Below, piece by piece: positions 42,038 to 49,673 of a DNA stretch of 64,000 nucleotides. A program made the translations under genes and the position numbers. Below the pieces are notes generated by a model that was not told the origin of the DNA, did no database searches, and worked only from the letters and a program-made list of their open reading frames with translations. Position 1 is the first letter of the stretch; every line of letters begins with the position of its first letter. Source of the DNA: an uncultured Roseivirga sp. (lineage in GTDB: Bacteria; Bacteroidota; Bacteroidia; Cytophagales; Cyclobacteriaceae); contig CANLOY010000002.1 in assembly GCA_947493005.1 (NCBI GenBank), positions 186,001-250,000 of the forward strand. The letters run 5' to 3'.

Positions 42038-42937
42038 ATGGAAGATATAAAAACTGAAAGAATAGGAAAAGCGATTCACTTTGTTGAATCCAACCTTAGC
42101 ACCTCTCTTAATCTGGATAGCGTTGCAGCACATGCATGCATTTCCAAATATCATTTCTCTCGCCAGTTCAAGGCAATTACAGGGGACAAACTTGGAGACT
42201 ACATTCGCAGACGTAGGATTACCGAATCAGCTTTTGACCTTATCACAACAAAGGCTTCCATCCTGGAAATTGCTGAAAAATATCAGTTCGACTCGCAGGA
42301 AGCATATACAAGATCTTTTAAGAATGTTTATCAAATCACGCCTAATGTTTACAGGAAAAATGGTATTCATCAACTCGCCCATCAGCGTAGTGAACTAACT
42401 ACCGAAAGGATCAATCACTTAAAAACCAACATTTCTCTAAAACCAGAAATTATCGGCACTCAGCAGAAAAAACTGATTGGTTTACATTGTAAAACTTCCC
42501 TACTCCAAAACAACATTCCTACGCTTTGGAAAATCTTTATGAGAAGAAAGCATGAAATTGTTGAGCGTATTGACAATGGTTGGTATGGCATAAGCGGTTA
42601 CAGCTCTGCCAACGGCTTTGAACCTAATCGGTTCTCTTCCTCATCCATGATCGAAAAATGGGCAACGGTGGAAGTGAAAAACTTCGACCTAATTCCCTCT
42701 GAGATGGTTAGCTACAAACTTACGGGGGGCAATTATGCCAAATTCATACACCGAGGAGGAAAGAAAAATGTACAAATGTCTTTCGAATATATGTACAGTG
42801 TTTGGTTACCCAATTCTATTTACGAACTTGATGATAGAGATCATTTTGAACATTATCCAAAAGACTATAAAGGACCTGAAAACCCAGAGTCAGAACTCGC
42901 AATTTACTTGCCTATAAAGTTGAAATACGTGAAATGA
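42038..42937 (+). CDS. AraC family regulator with GyrI-like effector domain
   Basis: 299 residues. The AraC double HTH is N-terminal (about 8-105): TSLNLDSVAAHACISKYHFS and ILEIAEKYQFDSQEAYTRSF. The C-terminal half (about 130-299) is a GyrI-like/AraC effector-binding domain (KLIGLHCKTSLLQNNIP, MVSYKLTGGNYAKFIHRGG, LPIKLKYVK). This layout matches Rob/SoxS-related and BmrR-type multidrug-responsive regulators. Its stop overlaps the start of the pentapeptide-repeat gene (ATGA), so that protein is its probable target and co-product. The inducer would be a small hydrophobic drug or metabolite (inference). Confidence 0.9.
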   Translation: MEDIKTERIGKAIHFVESNLSTSLNLDSVAAHACISKYHFSRQFKAITGDKLGDYIRRRRITESAFDLITTKASILEIAEKYQFDSQEAYTRSFKNVYQITPNVYRKNGIHQLAHQRSELTTERINHLKTNISLKPEIIGTQQKKLIGLHCKTSLLQNNIPTLWKIFMRRKHEIVERIDNGWYGISGYSSANGFEPNRFSSSSMIEKWATVEVKNFDLIPSEMVSYKLTGGNYAKFIHRGGKKNVQMSFEYMYSVWLPNSIYELDDRDHFEHYPKDYKGPENPESELAIYLPIKLKYVK

Positions 42938-43506
42938 AGAAGAACTTAGTAGAAGATCAGATATTCAAAGGGATTGATTTCTCCTTAAAATTATTTGAGA
43001 AAAGTGACTACGAGTATTGTCAGTTTATAGCTTGTAATCTTACTGAGCAAGACCTCACTAATATCAGCTTTTTGGAATGTGAATTTGTTGATTGTGATCT
43101 TTCTTCTGTAAAGCTGTTGAATACAGGTTTGAAAGATATTCAGTTTAAAAACTGTAAAATGCTCGGTCTCCACTTCGATCAGTGTAGCACCTTTTTGTTG
43201 AATATGACATATACAGACTGCCAACTTGATCTTTCTTCATTTTATCAATTACCACTAAAGCAAACCAGTTTTACCAATTGTAGCTTAAAGGAGGTTGACT
43301 TTGTAGAAACCGATCTTACGGAGTCAACATTCAAAGATTGTGACCTGACAGGGTCAGTTTTTGAAAGCTCTATTTTAAATAAGGTAGATTTTAGTACCGC
43401 ATTCAATTATATAATTGATCCAGAGATTAATCAGATAAAAGGAGCCAAATTCTCAATATCAGGTCTTATTGGCCTTCTTCAAAAGCACAATATCAAGGTT
43501 ATTTAA
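42934..43506 (+). CDS. Pentapeptide-repeat protein (Qnr/McbG-like)
   Basis: 190 residues made mostly of A(D/N)LXX-type pentapeptide repeats in a right-handed quadrilateral helix pattern: FIACNLTEQDLTNISFLECE, FVDCDLSSVKLLNTGL, FKDCDLTGSVFESSIL. The C-terminal IKGAKFSISGLIGLLQKHNI is characteristic of Qnr/McbG-like members, which mimic DNA and protect gyrase from quinolones or toxins. It is coupled by 4-bp overlap to the AraC-GyrI regulator. Gyrase protection is a family-based inference; direct quinolone resistance is not shown. Confidence 0.88.
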   Translation: MKKNLVEDQIFKGIDFSLKLFEKSDYEYCQFIACNLTEQDLTNISFLECEFVDCDLSSVKLLNTGLKDIQFKNCKMLGLHFDQCSTFLLNMTYTDCQLDLSSFYQLPLKQTSFTNCSLKEVDFVETDLTESTFKDCDLTGSVFESSILNKVDFSTAFNYIIDPEINQIKGAKFSISGLIGLLQKHNIKVI

Positions 43507-43522
43507 ATAATTTTAAATTTTA

Positions 43523-43534
43523 CCAAACGTTCGG
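43523..43534. promoter_or_regulatory. TetR operator-like dyad upstream of the regulator
   Basis: CCAAACGTTCGG is symmetric at 10 of 12 positions and lies 33 bp before the TetR-type start. It shares the AWCGTTCGG core with the larger palindrome at 44143-44160, consistent with autoregulation. Confidence 0.6.
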
Positions 43535-43567
43535 AAACTTTTTCAATGGTACCATGGTTTACCTTCC

Positions 43568-44125
43568 ATGCGACCACAGAAAGTAGATGATCAGCAGTTA
43601 ATGTCAGGCCTTTTGGCTGTACTTAGAGCCAAGGGGTTTGAAGGTGCCAGTTTAAATGACTTAGCGACAGCCACTGGCTTGAAGAAAGCCAGTCTTTATC
43701 ATCGATTCCCTGGTGGTAAGGAAGAAATTGCGAAAGCAGTATTGAGTTTTGTTAAGAGCTGGAACCATCAGCATGTTCTAATGGTCTTAACTGATGAAAA
43801 GAAAAGTGTCAAAGAAAGACTAGATAAAGTAATCAAAAACATTGAGCGGCTTTACGACAATGGAAAATCAGTTTGTATTCTAAGAGCGCTAAGCACTGAT
43901 GCCGGAATCCCAATTTTCGGTATTCAAATTAAGGAGAGCTTTGGAATATGGATGAAAGCCTTCACCGCTTTGGGAGTGTCAAAAGGTTTCATACCAGAAA
44001 AATCAGAACAAATGGCCAAAGAGGTCATTATCAAAGTTCAAGGATCCTTGATTTTAGCTAAAGGCATAAATGACTATGCAGTCTTTCGTAATGCCCTAAT
44101 GAATATTAAGGAGATGTATTTGTAA
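43568..44125 (+). CDS. TetR/AcrR family transcriptional regulator
   Basis: 185 residues. The N-terminal HTH (LNDLATATGLKKASLYHRF, followed by PGGKEEIAKAVL) is typical of TetR; the C-terminal helical ligand domain (ERLDKVIKNIERLYDN, MAKEVIIKVQGSLILAKG) matches the YxaF/LmrA-type C-terminal domain. It should repress until a small ligand binds. Dyads at 43523-43534 and 44143-44160 flank the gene, so it likely controls both itself and the hydrolase 46 bp downstream. Confidence 0.93.
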   Translation: MRPQKVDDQQLMSGLLAVLRAKGFEGASLNDLATATGLKKASLYHRFPGGKEEIAKAVLSFVKSWNHQHVLMVLTDEKKSVKERLDKVIKNIERLYDNGKSVCILRALSTDAGIPIFGIQIKESFGIWMKAFTALGVSKGFIPEKSEQMAKEVIIKVQGSLILAKGINDYAVFRNALMNIKEMYL

Positions 44126-44142
44126 AAATTTTAAACAGTATT

Positions 44143-44160
44143 TTACCGATCGTTCGGTAA
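44143..44160. promoter_or_regulatory. TetR operator-like palindrome upstream of the hydrolase
   Basis: TTACCGATCGTTCGGTAA is symmetric at 16 of 18 positions and ends 11 bp before the hydrolase ATG, where a bound repressor would block transcription or translation start. It shares its core with the dyad upstream of the TetR gene. Confidence 0.75.
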
Positions 44161-44171
44161 TAAATATAATT

Positions 44172-45167
44172 ATGAAAACTAAATCAACATGGCGAATTAC
44201 AAACAAGGTTTGGAACCGCCTCAGTCAACAAACTTTTTTCATCCTGATACTTACCCTTCTCGCTTTCAACCTGAAAGGTGAGTTTGCTAATCATGGCAAA
44301 AAACACCCGGTGCTATACAAAACCGTAGAAGTTAATGGTGTCGAAATCTTTTATCGTGAAGCAGGAAACTCAAATAAGCCTACCATCCTGCTATTACATG
44401 GATACCCTACCTCCTCTCATATGTTCCGAAACCTAATGAGAGACTTATCGGACGACTTTCACCTGTTCGCTCCAGATTACCCCGGGTATGGAAAAAGTGA
44501 ACAACCTCCCATGTCTGAATTCGAATACACATTCGACAATATGGCCAATATTGTGGAAGACTTTCTGGAGGTCTTAAACATAGATAAATTCAGTATTTAC
44601 CTCATGGACTATGGAGCACCTATTGGGTACAGGATAGCGGCAAAATACCCAGAACGAATTCAGGGGCTCATCGTACAAAACGGTAATGCGTATGAAGAGG
44701 GTTTGAGAGACTTCTGGATTCCATTGAAAAAGTACTGGAAAAACTATACCCAAGAAAATGGTGAGCCCTTACAAGCTTTTCATGCTATTGGAGGGCTCAA
44801 ATGGCAGTACACTCATGGTGTTCAAGATAGCCTTACAATAAGCCCTGATAACTGGCTGATAGACCTTCAGCATTTATCAAGGTTTGAGAACAATGATATC
44901 CAGTTGGCCATGTTTTACGATTATAGAACCAATGTACCGCTCTATTCAGGTTGGCAACAATATTTCAGAGACTATCAGCCACCAATGTTGATAGTCTGGG
45001 GTAAGAATGACTACATTTTCCCTGCAGAAGGTGCTTATGCCTACAAAAAAGATCTGAAAAATATCGACTTCCATTTATTAAATACCGGACATTTTGCCTT
45101 GGAAGAAGAAGGAGAAGCAATAACCAGATATATCCGAAGGTTCATGAAAAAGAATAAGATCAAATAA
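44172..45167 (+). CDS. Alpha/beta hydrolase with Asp nucleophile (haloalkane dehalogenase / epoxide hydrolase type)
   Basis: 331 residues. A hydrophobic segment (about 20-36, TFFILILTLLAFN) makes it exported or membrane-anchored. The hydrolase fold has the oxyanion motif LLLHGYPTSSHMFRN, then DYPGYGKSEQP, the nucleophile elbow YLMDYGAPIGYRIA (Asp146), acid residue region VWGKNDYIFP and the catalytic His in NTGHFALEEE. Asp at the elbow is typical of haloalkane dehalogenases and epoxide hydrolases, not esterases. The TetR operator in its leader suggests induction by a substrate-like compound. A terminator follows at 45180-45210. Exact substrate unknown. Confidence 0.9.
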   Translation: MKTKSTWRITNKVWNRLSQQTFFILILTLLAFNLKGEFANHGKKHPVLYKTVEVNGVEIFYREAGNSNKPTILLLHGYPTSSHMFRNLMRDLSDDFHLFAPDYPGYGKSEQPPMSEFEYTFDNMANIVEDFLEVLNIDKFSIYLMDYGAPIGYRIAAKYPERIQGLIVQNGNAYEEGLRDFWIPLKKYWKNYTQENGEPLQAFHAIGGLKWQYTHGVQDSLTISPDNWLIDLQHLSRFENNDIQLAMFYDYRTNVPLYSGWQQYFRDYQPPMLIVWGKNDYIFPAEGAYAYKKDLKNIDFHLLNTGHFALEEEGEAITRYIRRFMKKNKIK

Positions 45168-45179
45168 ATTAGTACAACC

Positions 45180-45210
45180 AACGCCCGGCTTGTTTGTCAG
45201 GCCGGGTGTT
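45180..45210 (+). terminator. Intrinsic terminator after the hydrolase
   Basis: AACGCCCGGC (45180-45189) pairs with GCCGGGTGTT (45201-45210), one G-U wobble, around an 11-base loop, then TTAATAA. It separates the TetR-controlled gene from the PNPOx-like gene starting 9 bp later. Confidence 0.8.
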
Positions 45211-45219
45211 TAATAATAG

Positions 45220-45816
45220 ATGATGGCACAAAACTTCACAAAATTTGCTTTCACCGATAGTGTGAAATCTCGTCAGGAGAAATTCGGTTCCAGACTCTCC
45301 TATGAACGCATGGAAGCCCATGATAAGTACAGAATCTTTCATCGCGAAATTCAATTCATTGCTAATCGAGATGGCTTCTATATGTCCTCGGTTGGAGAAA
45401 ATGGTTGGCCTTATGTACAGTTTCGAGGAGGACCAAAAGGCTTTCTTAAAGTTATTGATTCTGAAACTTTAGCTTATGCTGATTTTCAAGGCAATAAACA
45501 ATACATCAGTACCAGCAATATGGATAGCAACAATAAAGCTATGCTTATACTACTGGATTACGCTACCAGAACTCGCCTGAAAATCTGGGCTGAATCCGAA
45601 GTACTGGATCCAGATGAAAACCCTGAACTTCTGGAGAAACTATCTGATCCTTCTTACAATGCCAAAGTAGAACATATCATTATCTTGAAAATCAAAGGGT
45701 TTGACTGGAACTGTCCTCAACACATTACTCCTAAGTTCACTATTGAGGAAATGAAAGAACTAGTCAAGCAATACCCAGAATTAATCAAAGAATTTACAAT
45801 GAGTGATGAAGAGTAA
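45220..45816 (+). CDS. Pyridoxamine 5'-phosphate oxidase-like (FMN-binding split barrel) protein
   Basis: 198 residues. ATGATG at 45220-45225 gives two equivalent starts. The split-barrel core is visible: FIANRDGFYMSSVGENGWPY, VQFRGGPKGFLKVIDSETLA, YADFQGNKQYISTSN, and AMLILLDYATRTRLKIWAE. Members use FMN or F420 to reduce or detoxify small molecules, or bind haem; substrate is not predictable. Its end overlaps the deaminase gene by 14 bp, so the two are coupled, forming a three-gene operon with the small protein downstream. Confidence 0.88.
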   Translation: MMAQNFTKFAFTDSVKSRQEKFGSRLSYERMEAHDKYRIFHREIQFIANRDGFYMSSVGENGWPYVQFRGGPKGFLKVIDSETLAYADFQGNKQYISTSNMDSNNKAMLILLDYATRTRLKIWAESEVLDPDENPELLEKLSDPSYNAKVEHIIILKIKGFDWNCPQHITPKFTIEEMKELVKQYPELIKEFTMSDEE

Positions 45817-46276
45817 ACAACATAATCATTTCATGAAAAGATGCCTTGAACTAGCCAGGAAGTCTATGAAGCTAGGAAATGCTCCAGTAGGTTCTGTAAT
45901 AGCAAAGGAGGACAGCATAATAGGAGAAGGTTTGGAACTTGGGAAAAGTAAGAATGACATCACATTTCATGCGGAAATAGAAGCTATAAGAGATGCACTC
46001 AAGAATGAGAAGGTTTCAAAGCTTTATAAAACCACCTTGTATACCACTCATGAGCCATGCATCATGTGTTCTTACACTATAAGACATTATGGTATTGAAA
46101 AGGTAGTCTATGGCCTCTCTTCCAAAGAAATTGGAGGACACACTTCCGAATTTGCTCTATTGAATACAGCCAGCGTAAGTAATTGGGGTTTAGCTCCTGA
46201 AATTATCAGTGGTTGTATGGAAGAAGAATGCCTGGAATTGAATACAATCTTTACTACACAACAAGAGAAAAAATGA
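45803..46276 (+). CDS. Cytidine/deoxycytidylate-type zinc nucleoside deaminase
   Basis: 157 residues. The zinc site is split in the standard manner: FHAEIEAIRD (His and the proton-shuttle Glu) and HEPCIMCSYTI (two Cys). The N-terminal helix region FMKRCLELARKSM and ISGCMEEECLEL complete the guanine/tRNA-adenosine/cytosine deaminase type fold. It hydrolytically removes the amino group from a base or nucleoside; guanine or cytosine-type substrates are common. Overlap with both neighbours (14 bp upstream, 4 bp downstream) shows one transcript. Confidence 0.9.
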   Translation: MMKSKQHNHFMKRCLELARKSMKLGNAPVGSVIAKEDSIIGEGLELGKSKNDITFHAEIEAIRDALKNEKVSKLYKTTLYTTHEPCIMCSYTIRHYGIEKVVYGLSSKEIGGHTSEFALLNTASVSNWGLAPEIISGCMEEECLELNTIFTTQQEKK

Positions 46277-46509
46277 TACTACTCACTTGCTCTGAAGAAC
46301 TTAAAGAACTCCAATCATGGAAAAATCGACTTGAGGAAATGGTCGTATCTCACACGATTGTGAAATCTCAGAAAGGCGAACCTTATTTAAAAGAAGGTCA
46401 AAGAATGGTAAAAGGAATTGACGCTATAAACCACTTCCTGAATCAGTATGAGAAAGATGTTGCATCCTGGAATCAGGATCGGTGCGATATGTGGTTCTTT
46501 GATAATTAG
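46273..46509 (+). CDS. Small thioredoxin-fold-like protein of unknown function
   Basis: 78 residues from the ATG at 46273, which overlaps the deaminase stop as ATGA; the longer frame from 46213 lies inside the deaminase gene and is rejected. MILLTCSEELKELQSWKNRL then a strand VVSHTIVKSQKGEPYLKEG and a C-terminal helix (INHFLNQYEKDV) resemble a glutaredoxin-like beta-alpha-beta fold with a single Cys near the usual active site. It ends in WNQDRCDMWFFDN. Function unknown; a thiol role is tentative. Confidence 0.65.
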   Translation: MILLTCSEELKELQSWKNRLEEMVVSHTIVKSQKGEPYLKEGQRMVKGIDAINHFLNQYEKDVASWNQDRCDMWFFDN

Positions 46510-46518
46510 GAAAGCAAA

Positions 46519-46546
46519 ACGCCAGACCTATTACTAAGTCTGGCGT
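46519..46546. terminator. Terminator between convergent genes
   Basis: ACGCCAGAC and GTCTGGCGT pair perfectly (9 bp) around a 10-base loop. On the minus strand the stem runs into TTTTGCTTT, so it mainly terminates the S9 peptidase gene; the plus-strand tail is weak. Confidence 0.75.
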
Positions 46547-46574
46547 CTGATATCTAAATCGTGGAGATTAAAAT

Positions 46575-49571
46575 CTATTTATTCTCTCCCTTGGTTTTCT
46601 CTAGTTTCAAACTACTACCCTCTTTTACCTTTTCCTTAGACTCATCAACCAGGTCATAACGAAGTGTTCTACCCTTTAGTTTGGCAGGTAAGCCATTAGC
46701 CATCCACTCTGGCATTGGTGCTCCTTTCAAATAGTGATCGAAGAACTGAGTCATACGAATAGAAAGGTCTTTTCTGTTCTTGCGCTTTCTCAGGTTATGC
46801 GCCTCACCGTTGTAAGACACCATCCAAGCTGGTTTCTGAAGTCTTCTCAAAGACATGTAGAACTCAATACCCTGATACCATGGCACAGCACCATCCGCAT
46901 CGTTGTGCATTATAAACAATGGCGTTTCAATATCTGGTACCTTGAATAAAGGTGAGTTCTCAATGTAAAGGTCTGTTCTATCCCATAAGGTCGCTCCCAA
47001 TCTACTTTGAGTTTTCTCGTACTGGAACATACGGCTCATACCGCTACCCCATCTGACACCACCATAAGCGGAAGTCATGTTAACTACAGGTGCACCAGCT
47101 CCCGCAGCCTTATACATATTAGTTCTGGTAACGATATGTGCTACCTGATAACCACCCCAGCTTTGTCCTTGAATAGCCATGTTATCTTCGTCTACAAAAC
47201 CCATTGCCATTACGGCCTTGGTGGCTGGTACAACATGGTTCATAGCACTACGCCCAGGATGCCCCAACTCATACTTGATATCTGGCACCAATACCAAATA
47301 ATCATTACTTACATAATAAGGTATATTAATAGTACTCGCACTTGGCGCAGGGCTTGGGTGACTATGTAGTGAGTTTGATCTACGCTCGTAGAAATAAACC
47401 ATCATTGGATACTTCTTATTAGGGTCGAAGTTTTCAGGCTTGTATAAAATCGCCTGCATAGTTTCCCCATCATAAGTATTATTAAACTCAATCAGCTCAG
47501 CAGTTCCCCAATTATATGGTTCTTCCTGAGCACCTACATTACTCAGCTTTTTCAGGCCTGACATGCTCAGGTTATTAGCAGCATACAGCTCACTATAATC
47601 TTCGTAAGTAGACTTTCTTATTAATATGCGGTCTGCATCTTTAGCTTTAATCAGTGTACCAAAGCTTACATCGTCCATCACAACTGTCTCAGGGTTAGCA
47701 GAGCCTCCCATATTGGCAGTAACAAAACCTGAAGCCTTTGTCCATTCGTTGAAGGCAGACAAAATTGCATTCTTGTTTGTAGGGATTGTAGTTTCTTCTC
47801 TATCCAATCGTCTGTAACGCATGGTAATCTTGTTATCACGTCCATAACCATTGGTTACATTCACAGCACTGCCACTTTTCGGGTCAAATCTCCAGATATC
47901 GTATCTATCATAAAGGAAGAAAGCCTTGTCGTCATCAGACCATCCTGGCCCACCGTAACTACCTGCCAAAGAAGGAGAATCGTGAAGTTCATTCGAAAAC
48001 TGAACATTCATGCCTTCTGTTAGATTTTTAATTCGTCCGGAGGCTACATCCATCAAATACCAATGGCCGTCTTCACTATTATGCCAGGTCAGGTATTTAC
48101 CTTCTGGAGAAAGAGAAGGAAATCCTTTCGCACCTCTGAGTAAAAGCTCTGCTTCTCCTGTAGTAGTACTTACTTTATAAAAATCACGAGGAATCTGAGT
48201 GTCCCATGTGAATTGAGTTCTGTACGGCTGATCATTCATAGCCATTACAAAATCACGATCGTTCTCGTAGTCGATGGTAACAGACTCTAAATCTGGCCCT
48301 GCTAACTGAACTAAACGGCCTGACTGAACATCATAAACCACATCGAACGTTCTGTTCTTCTCTCTACCAGCCTGAAGCTTCTGCATTGGTTGAATATATG
48401 GGTCATTATATGCCCAAATATCGACATCTGGCCTGTCTGTCTTCAGTAGCGTTGTATCAGCCTCATAGTCATATTTGAATGGTCTTGGAGCGGTTCCAAA
48501 ATAAACACGCTTACCAGATTCTGAAAAACGGATGCTACTTTTATCACTAACCATCCAGTTATCTGGAATTCCTGCAGTAGTTGTATCTGCTACATTGTCA
48601 GCAGAAGTATCACCAGCTTTCCAGTGCATCAAACTGAAGTATTTGTCTTTATCATCTTTCTTATTCGCAGTTGCAAAAAATGCTAACTGATCGCCATTAT
48701 CATCAGTCACCATTTTTTTATAATCGGTCATTCCCTCATTCAAAGTTGCCAACTGACCTGTAGCAGTATTGTAAGCATAAATTCCAGAAGGGTTTAAAGA
48801 ATCCACTTTATCATATTCAAAGAATAAACGATTTCCTTCTTTGGCCATTCTATACTCCATAACTCCAGAAAAGCTCTTTTTCTCTCCGGTTTTAAGGTTG
48901 TATAAAACAAGCTCGGTACCCTTTGATTTTGCTCTAGGATCTTTAGGTTCCTCAGGCTCCTTATCCTCCTCTTTCGGCTCTTCCTTTTCTTTTTCTTTGC
49001 CTTTTTTGTTCCTCCCCTTCTTTTTCTTTCCTTTCTTCTTGCTGGTTTCTTTTTCTTCCTTTTCCTCTGTATCCTTTTTCTTAGCTTTCTTTTTAGCCTT
49101 TTTCAAAGGCTTTTCATGAAGCCACACCATCCACTCATCAGAATCTGATGGAAGTTGGTAACTCTTAACTCTGGCCACTTTATTGATATCGCCTGTAGAT
49201 AGGTTAATAATGTAAAGTGAGTCTTTAGGCATTTTAGAAGCTGATGCTTTTTCAAGTTTCAGCTCTCGCTCCTTCAAATATTCTGGTTTAATTTCAGCAG
49301 CAACATATTGACTATTGGCCGAAAAAGAATATCTGGAAACACGGTCAATAGTAATTGACTCATTGGTATTCAGGTTCTTAAGTTTTAAAACGGCATCTCC
49401 AACTTGAGGAGTAATCCTATAACCAGCCCAAACACCGTCATTGCTCAGACTAACTGAAGTCAGGCTCTTCCAATCGTCATAAACATCATGTGTGAGTGGT
49501 TTTTTCTGGGCAAATGCCAGCACAACAAAGCACAAAAGGCTTAGTGTTAAAAGGGATTTTCTAAAAATCAT
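46575..49571 (-). CDS. S9 family peptidase (prolyl oligopeptidase-like, exported)
   Basis: 998 residues with a signal peptide ending VLAFAQK. Residues about 30-680 form the propeller, interrupted at about 154-209 by a highly charged Lys/Glu insert (KKKAKKKDTEEKEEK type). The C-terminal catalytic domain has the elbow GQSWGGYQ (Ser near 803), Asp in NDADGAVPW (near 892) and His in YNGEAHNLRKR (near 923). The family cleaves short peptides. A good Bacteroidota promoter lies upstream (49598-49627). Divergent from the zinc metalloprotease gene. Confidence 0.93.
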   Translation of the reverse strand: MIFRKSLLTLSLLCFVVLAFAQKKPLTHDVYDDWKSLTSVSLSNDGVWAGYRITPQVGDAVLKLKNLNTNESITIDRVSRYSFSANSQYVAAEIKPEYLKERELKLEKASASKMPKDSLYIINLSTGDINKVARVKSYQLPSDSDEWMVWLHEKPLKKAKKKAKKKDTEEKEEKETSKKKGKKKKGRNKKGKEKEKEEPKEEDKEPEEPKDPRAKSKGTELVLYNLKTGEKKSFSGVMEYRMAKEGNRLFFEYDKVDSLNPSGIYAYNTATGQLATLNEGMTDYKKMVTDDNGDQLAFFATANKKDDKDKYFSLMHWKAGDTSADNVADTTTAGIPDNWMVSDKSSIRFSESGKRVYFGTAPRPFKYDYEADTTLLKTDRPDVDIWAYNDPYIQPMQKLQAGREKNRTFDVVYDVQSGRLVQLAGPDLESVTIDYENDRDFVMAMNDQPYRTQFTWDTQIPRDFYKVSTTTGEAELLLRGAKGFPSLSPEGKYLTWHNSEDGHWYLMDVASGRIKNLTEGMNVQFSNELHDSPSLAGSYGGPGWSDDDKAFFLYDRYDIWRFDPKSGSAVNVTNGYGRDNKITMRYRRLDREETTIPTNKNAILSAFNEWTKASGFVTANMGGSANPETVVMDDVSFGTLIKAKDADRILIRKSTYEDYSELYAANNLSMSGLKKLSNVGAQEEPYNWGTAELIEFNNTYDGETMQAILYKPENFDPNKKYPMMVYFYERRSNSLHSHPSPAPSASTINIPYYVSNDYLVLVPDIKYELGHPGRSAMNHVVPATKAVMAMGFVDEDNMAIQGQSWGGYQVAHIVTRTNMYKAAGAGAPVVNMTSAYGGVRWGSGMSRMFQYEKTQSRLGATLWDRTDLYIENSPLFKVPDIETPLFIMHNDADGAVPWYQGIEFYMSLRRLQKPAWMVSYNGEAHNLRKRKNRKDLSIRMTQFFDHYLKGAPMPEWMANGLPAKLKGRTLRYDLVDESKEKVKEGSSLKLEKTKGENK

Positions 49572-49597
49572 AAGTCTTTTCTTATTTGGTAGCCTTA

Positions 49598-49627
49598 CAA
49601 ATATAATTGTATGGTTGTGTTTGCAAA
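49598..49627 (-). promoter_or_regulatory. Bacteroidota-type promoter of the S9 peptidase gene
   Basis: On the minus strand TTTG (49627-49624), 18 bases, then TATATTTG (49605-49598). This matches the TTTG / TAnnTTTG pattern of Bacteroidota sigma-ABfr, 27 bp before the ATG at 49571. It is the clearest such promoter in the window. Confidence 0.65.
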
Positions 49628-49673
49628 GACTTCTTATATTGATGGCATCAGATAAAATATTAACCTGAAAGAT

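Noticed and set aside
48841-49119. Plus-strand Ser/Phe-rich ORF
   Set aside because: It is the antisense shadow of the Lys/Glu-rich insert of the S9 peptidase.
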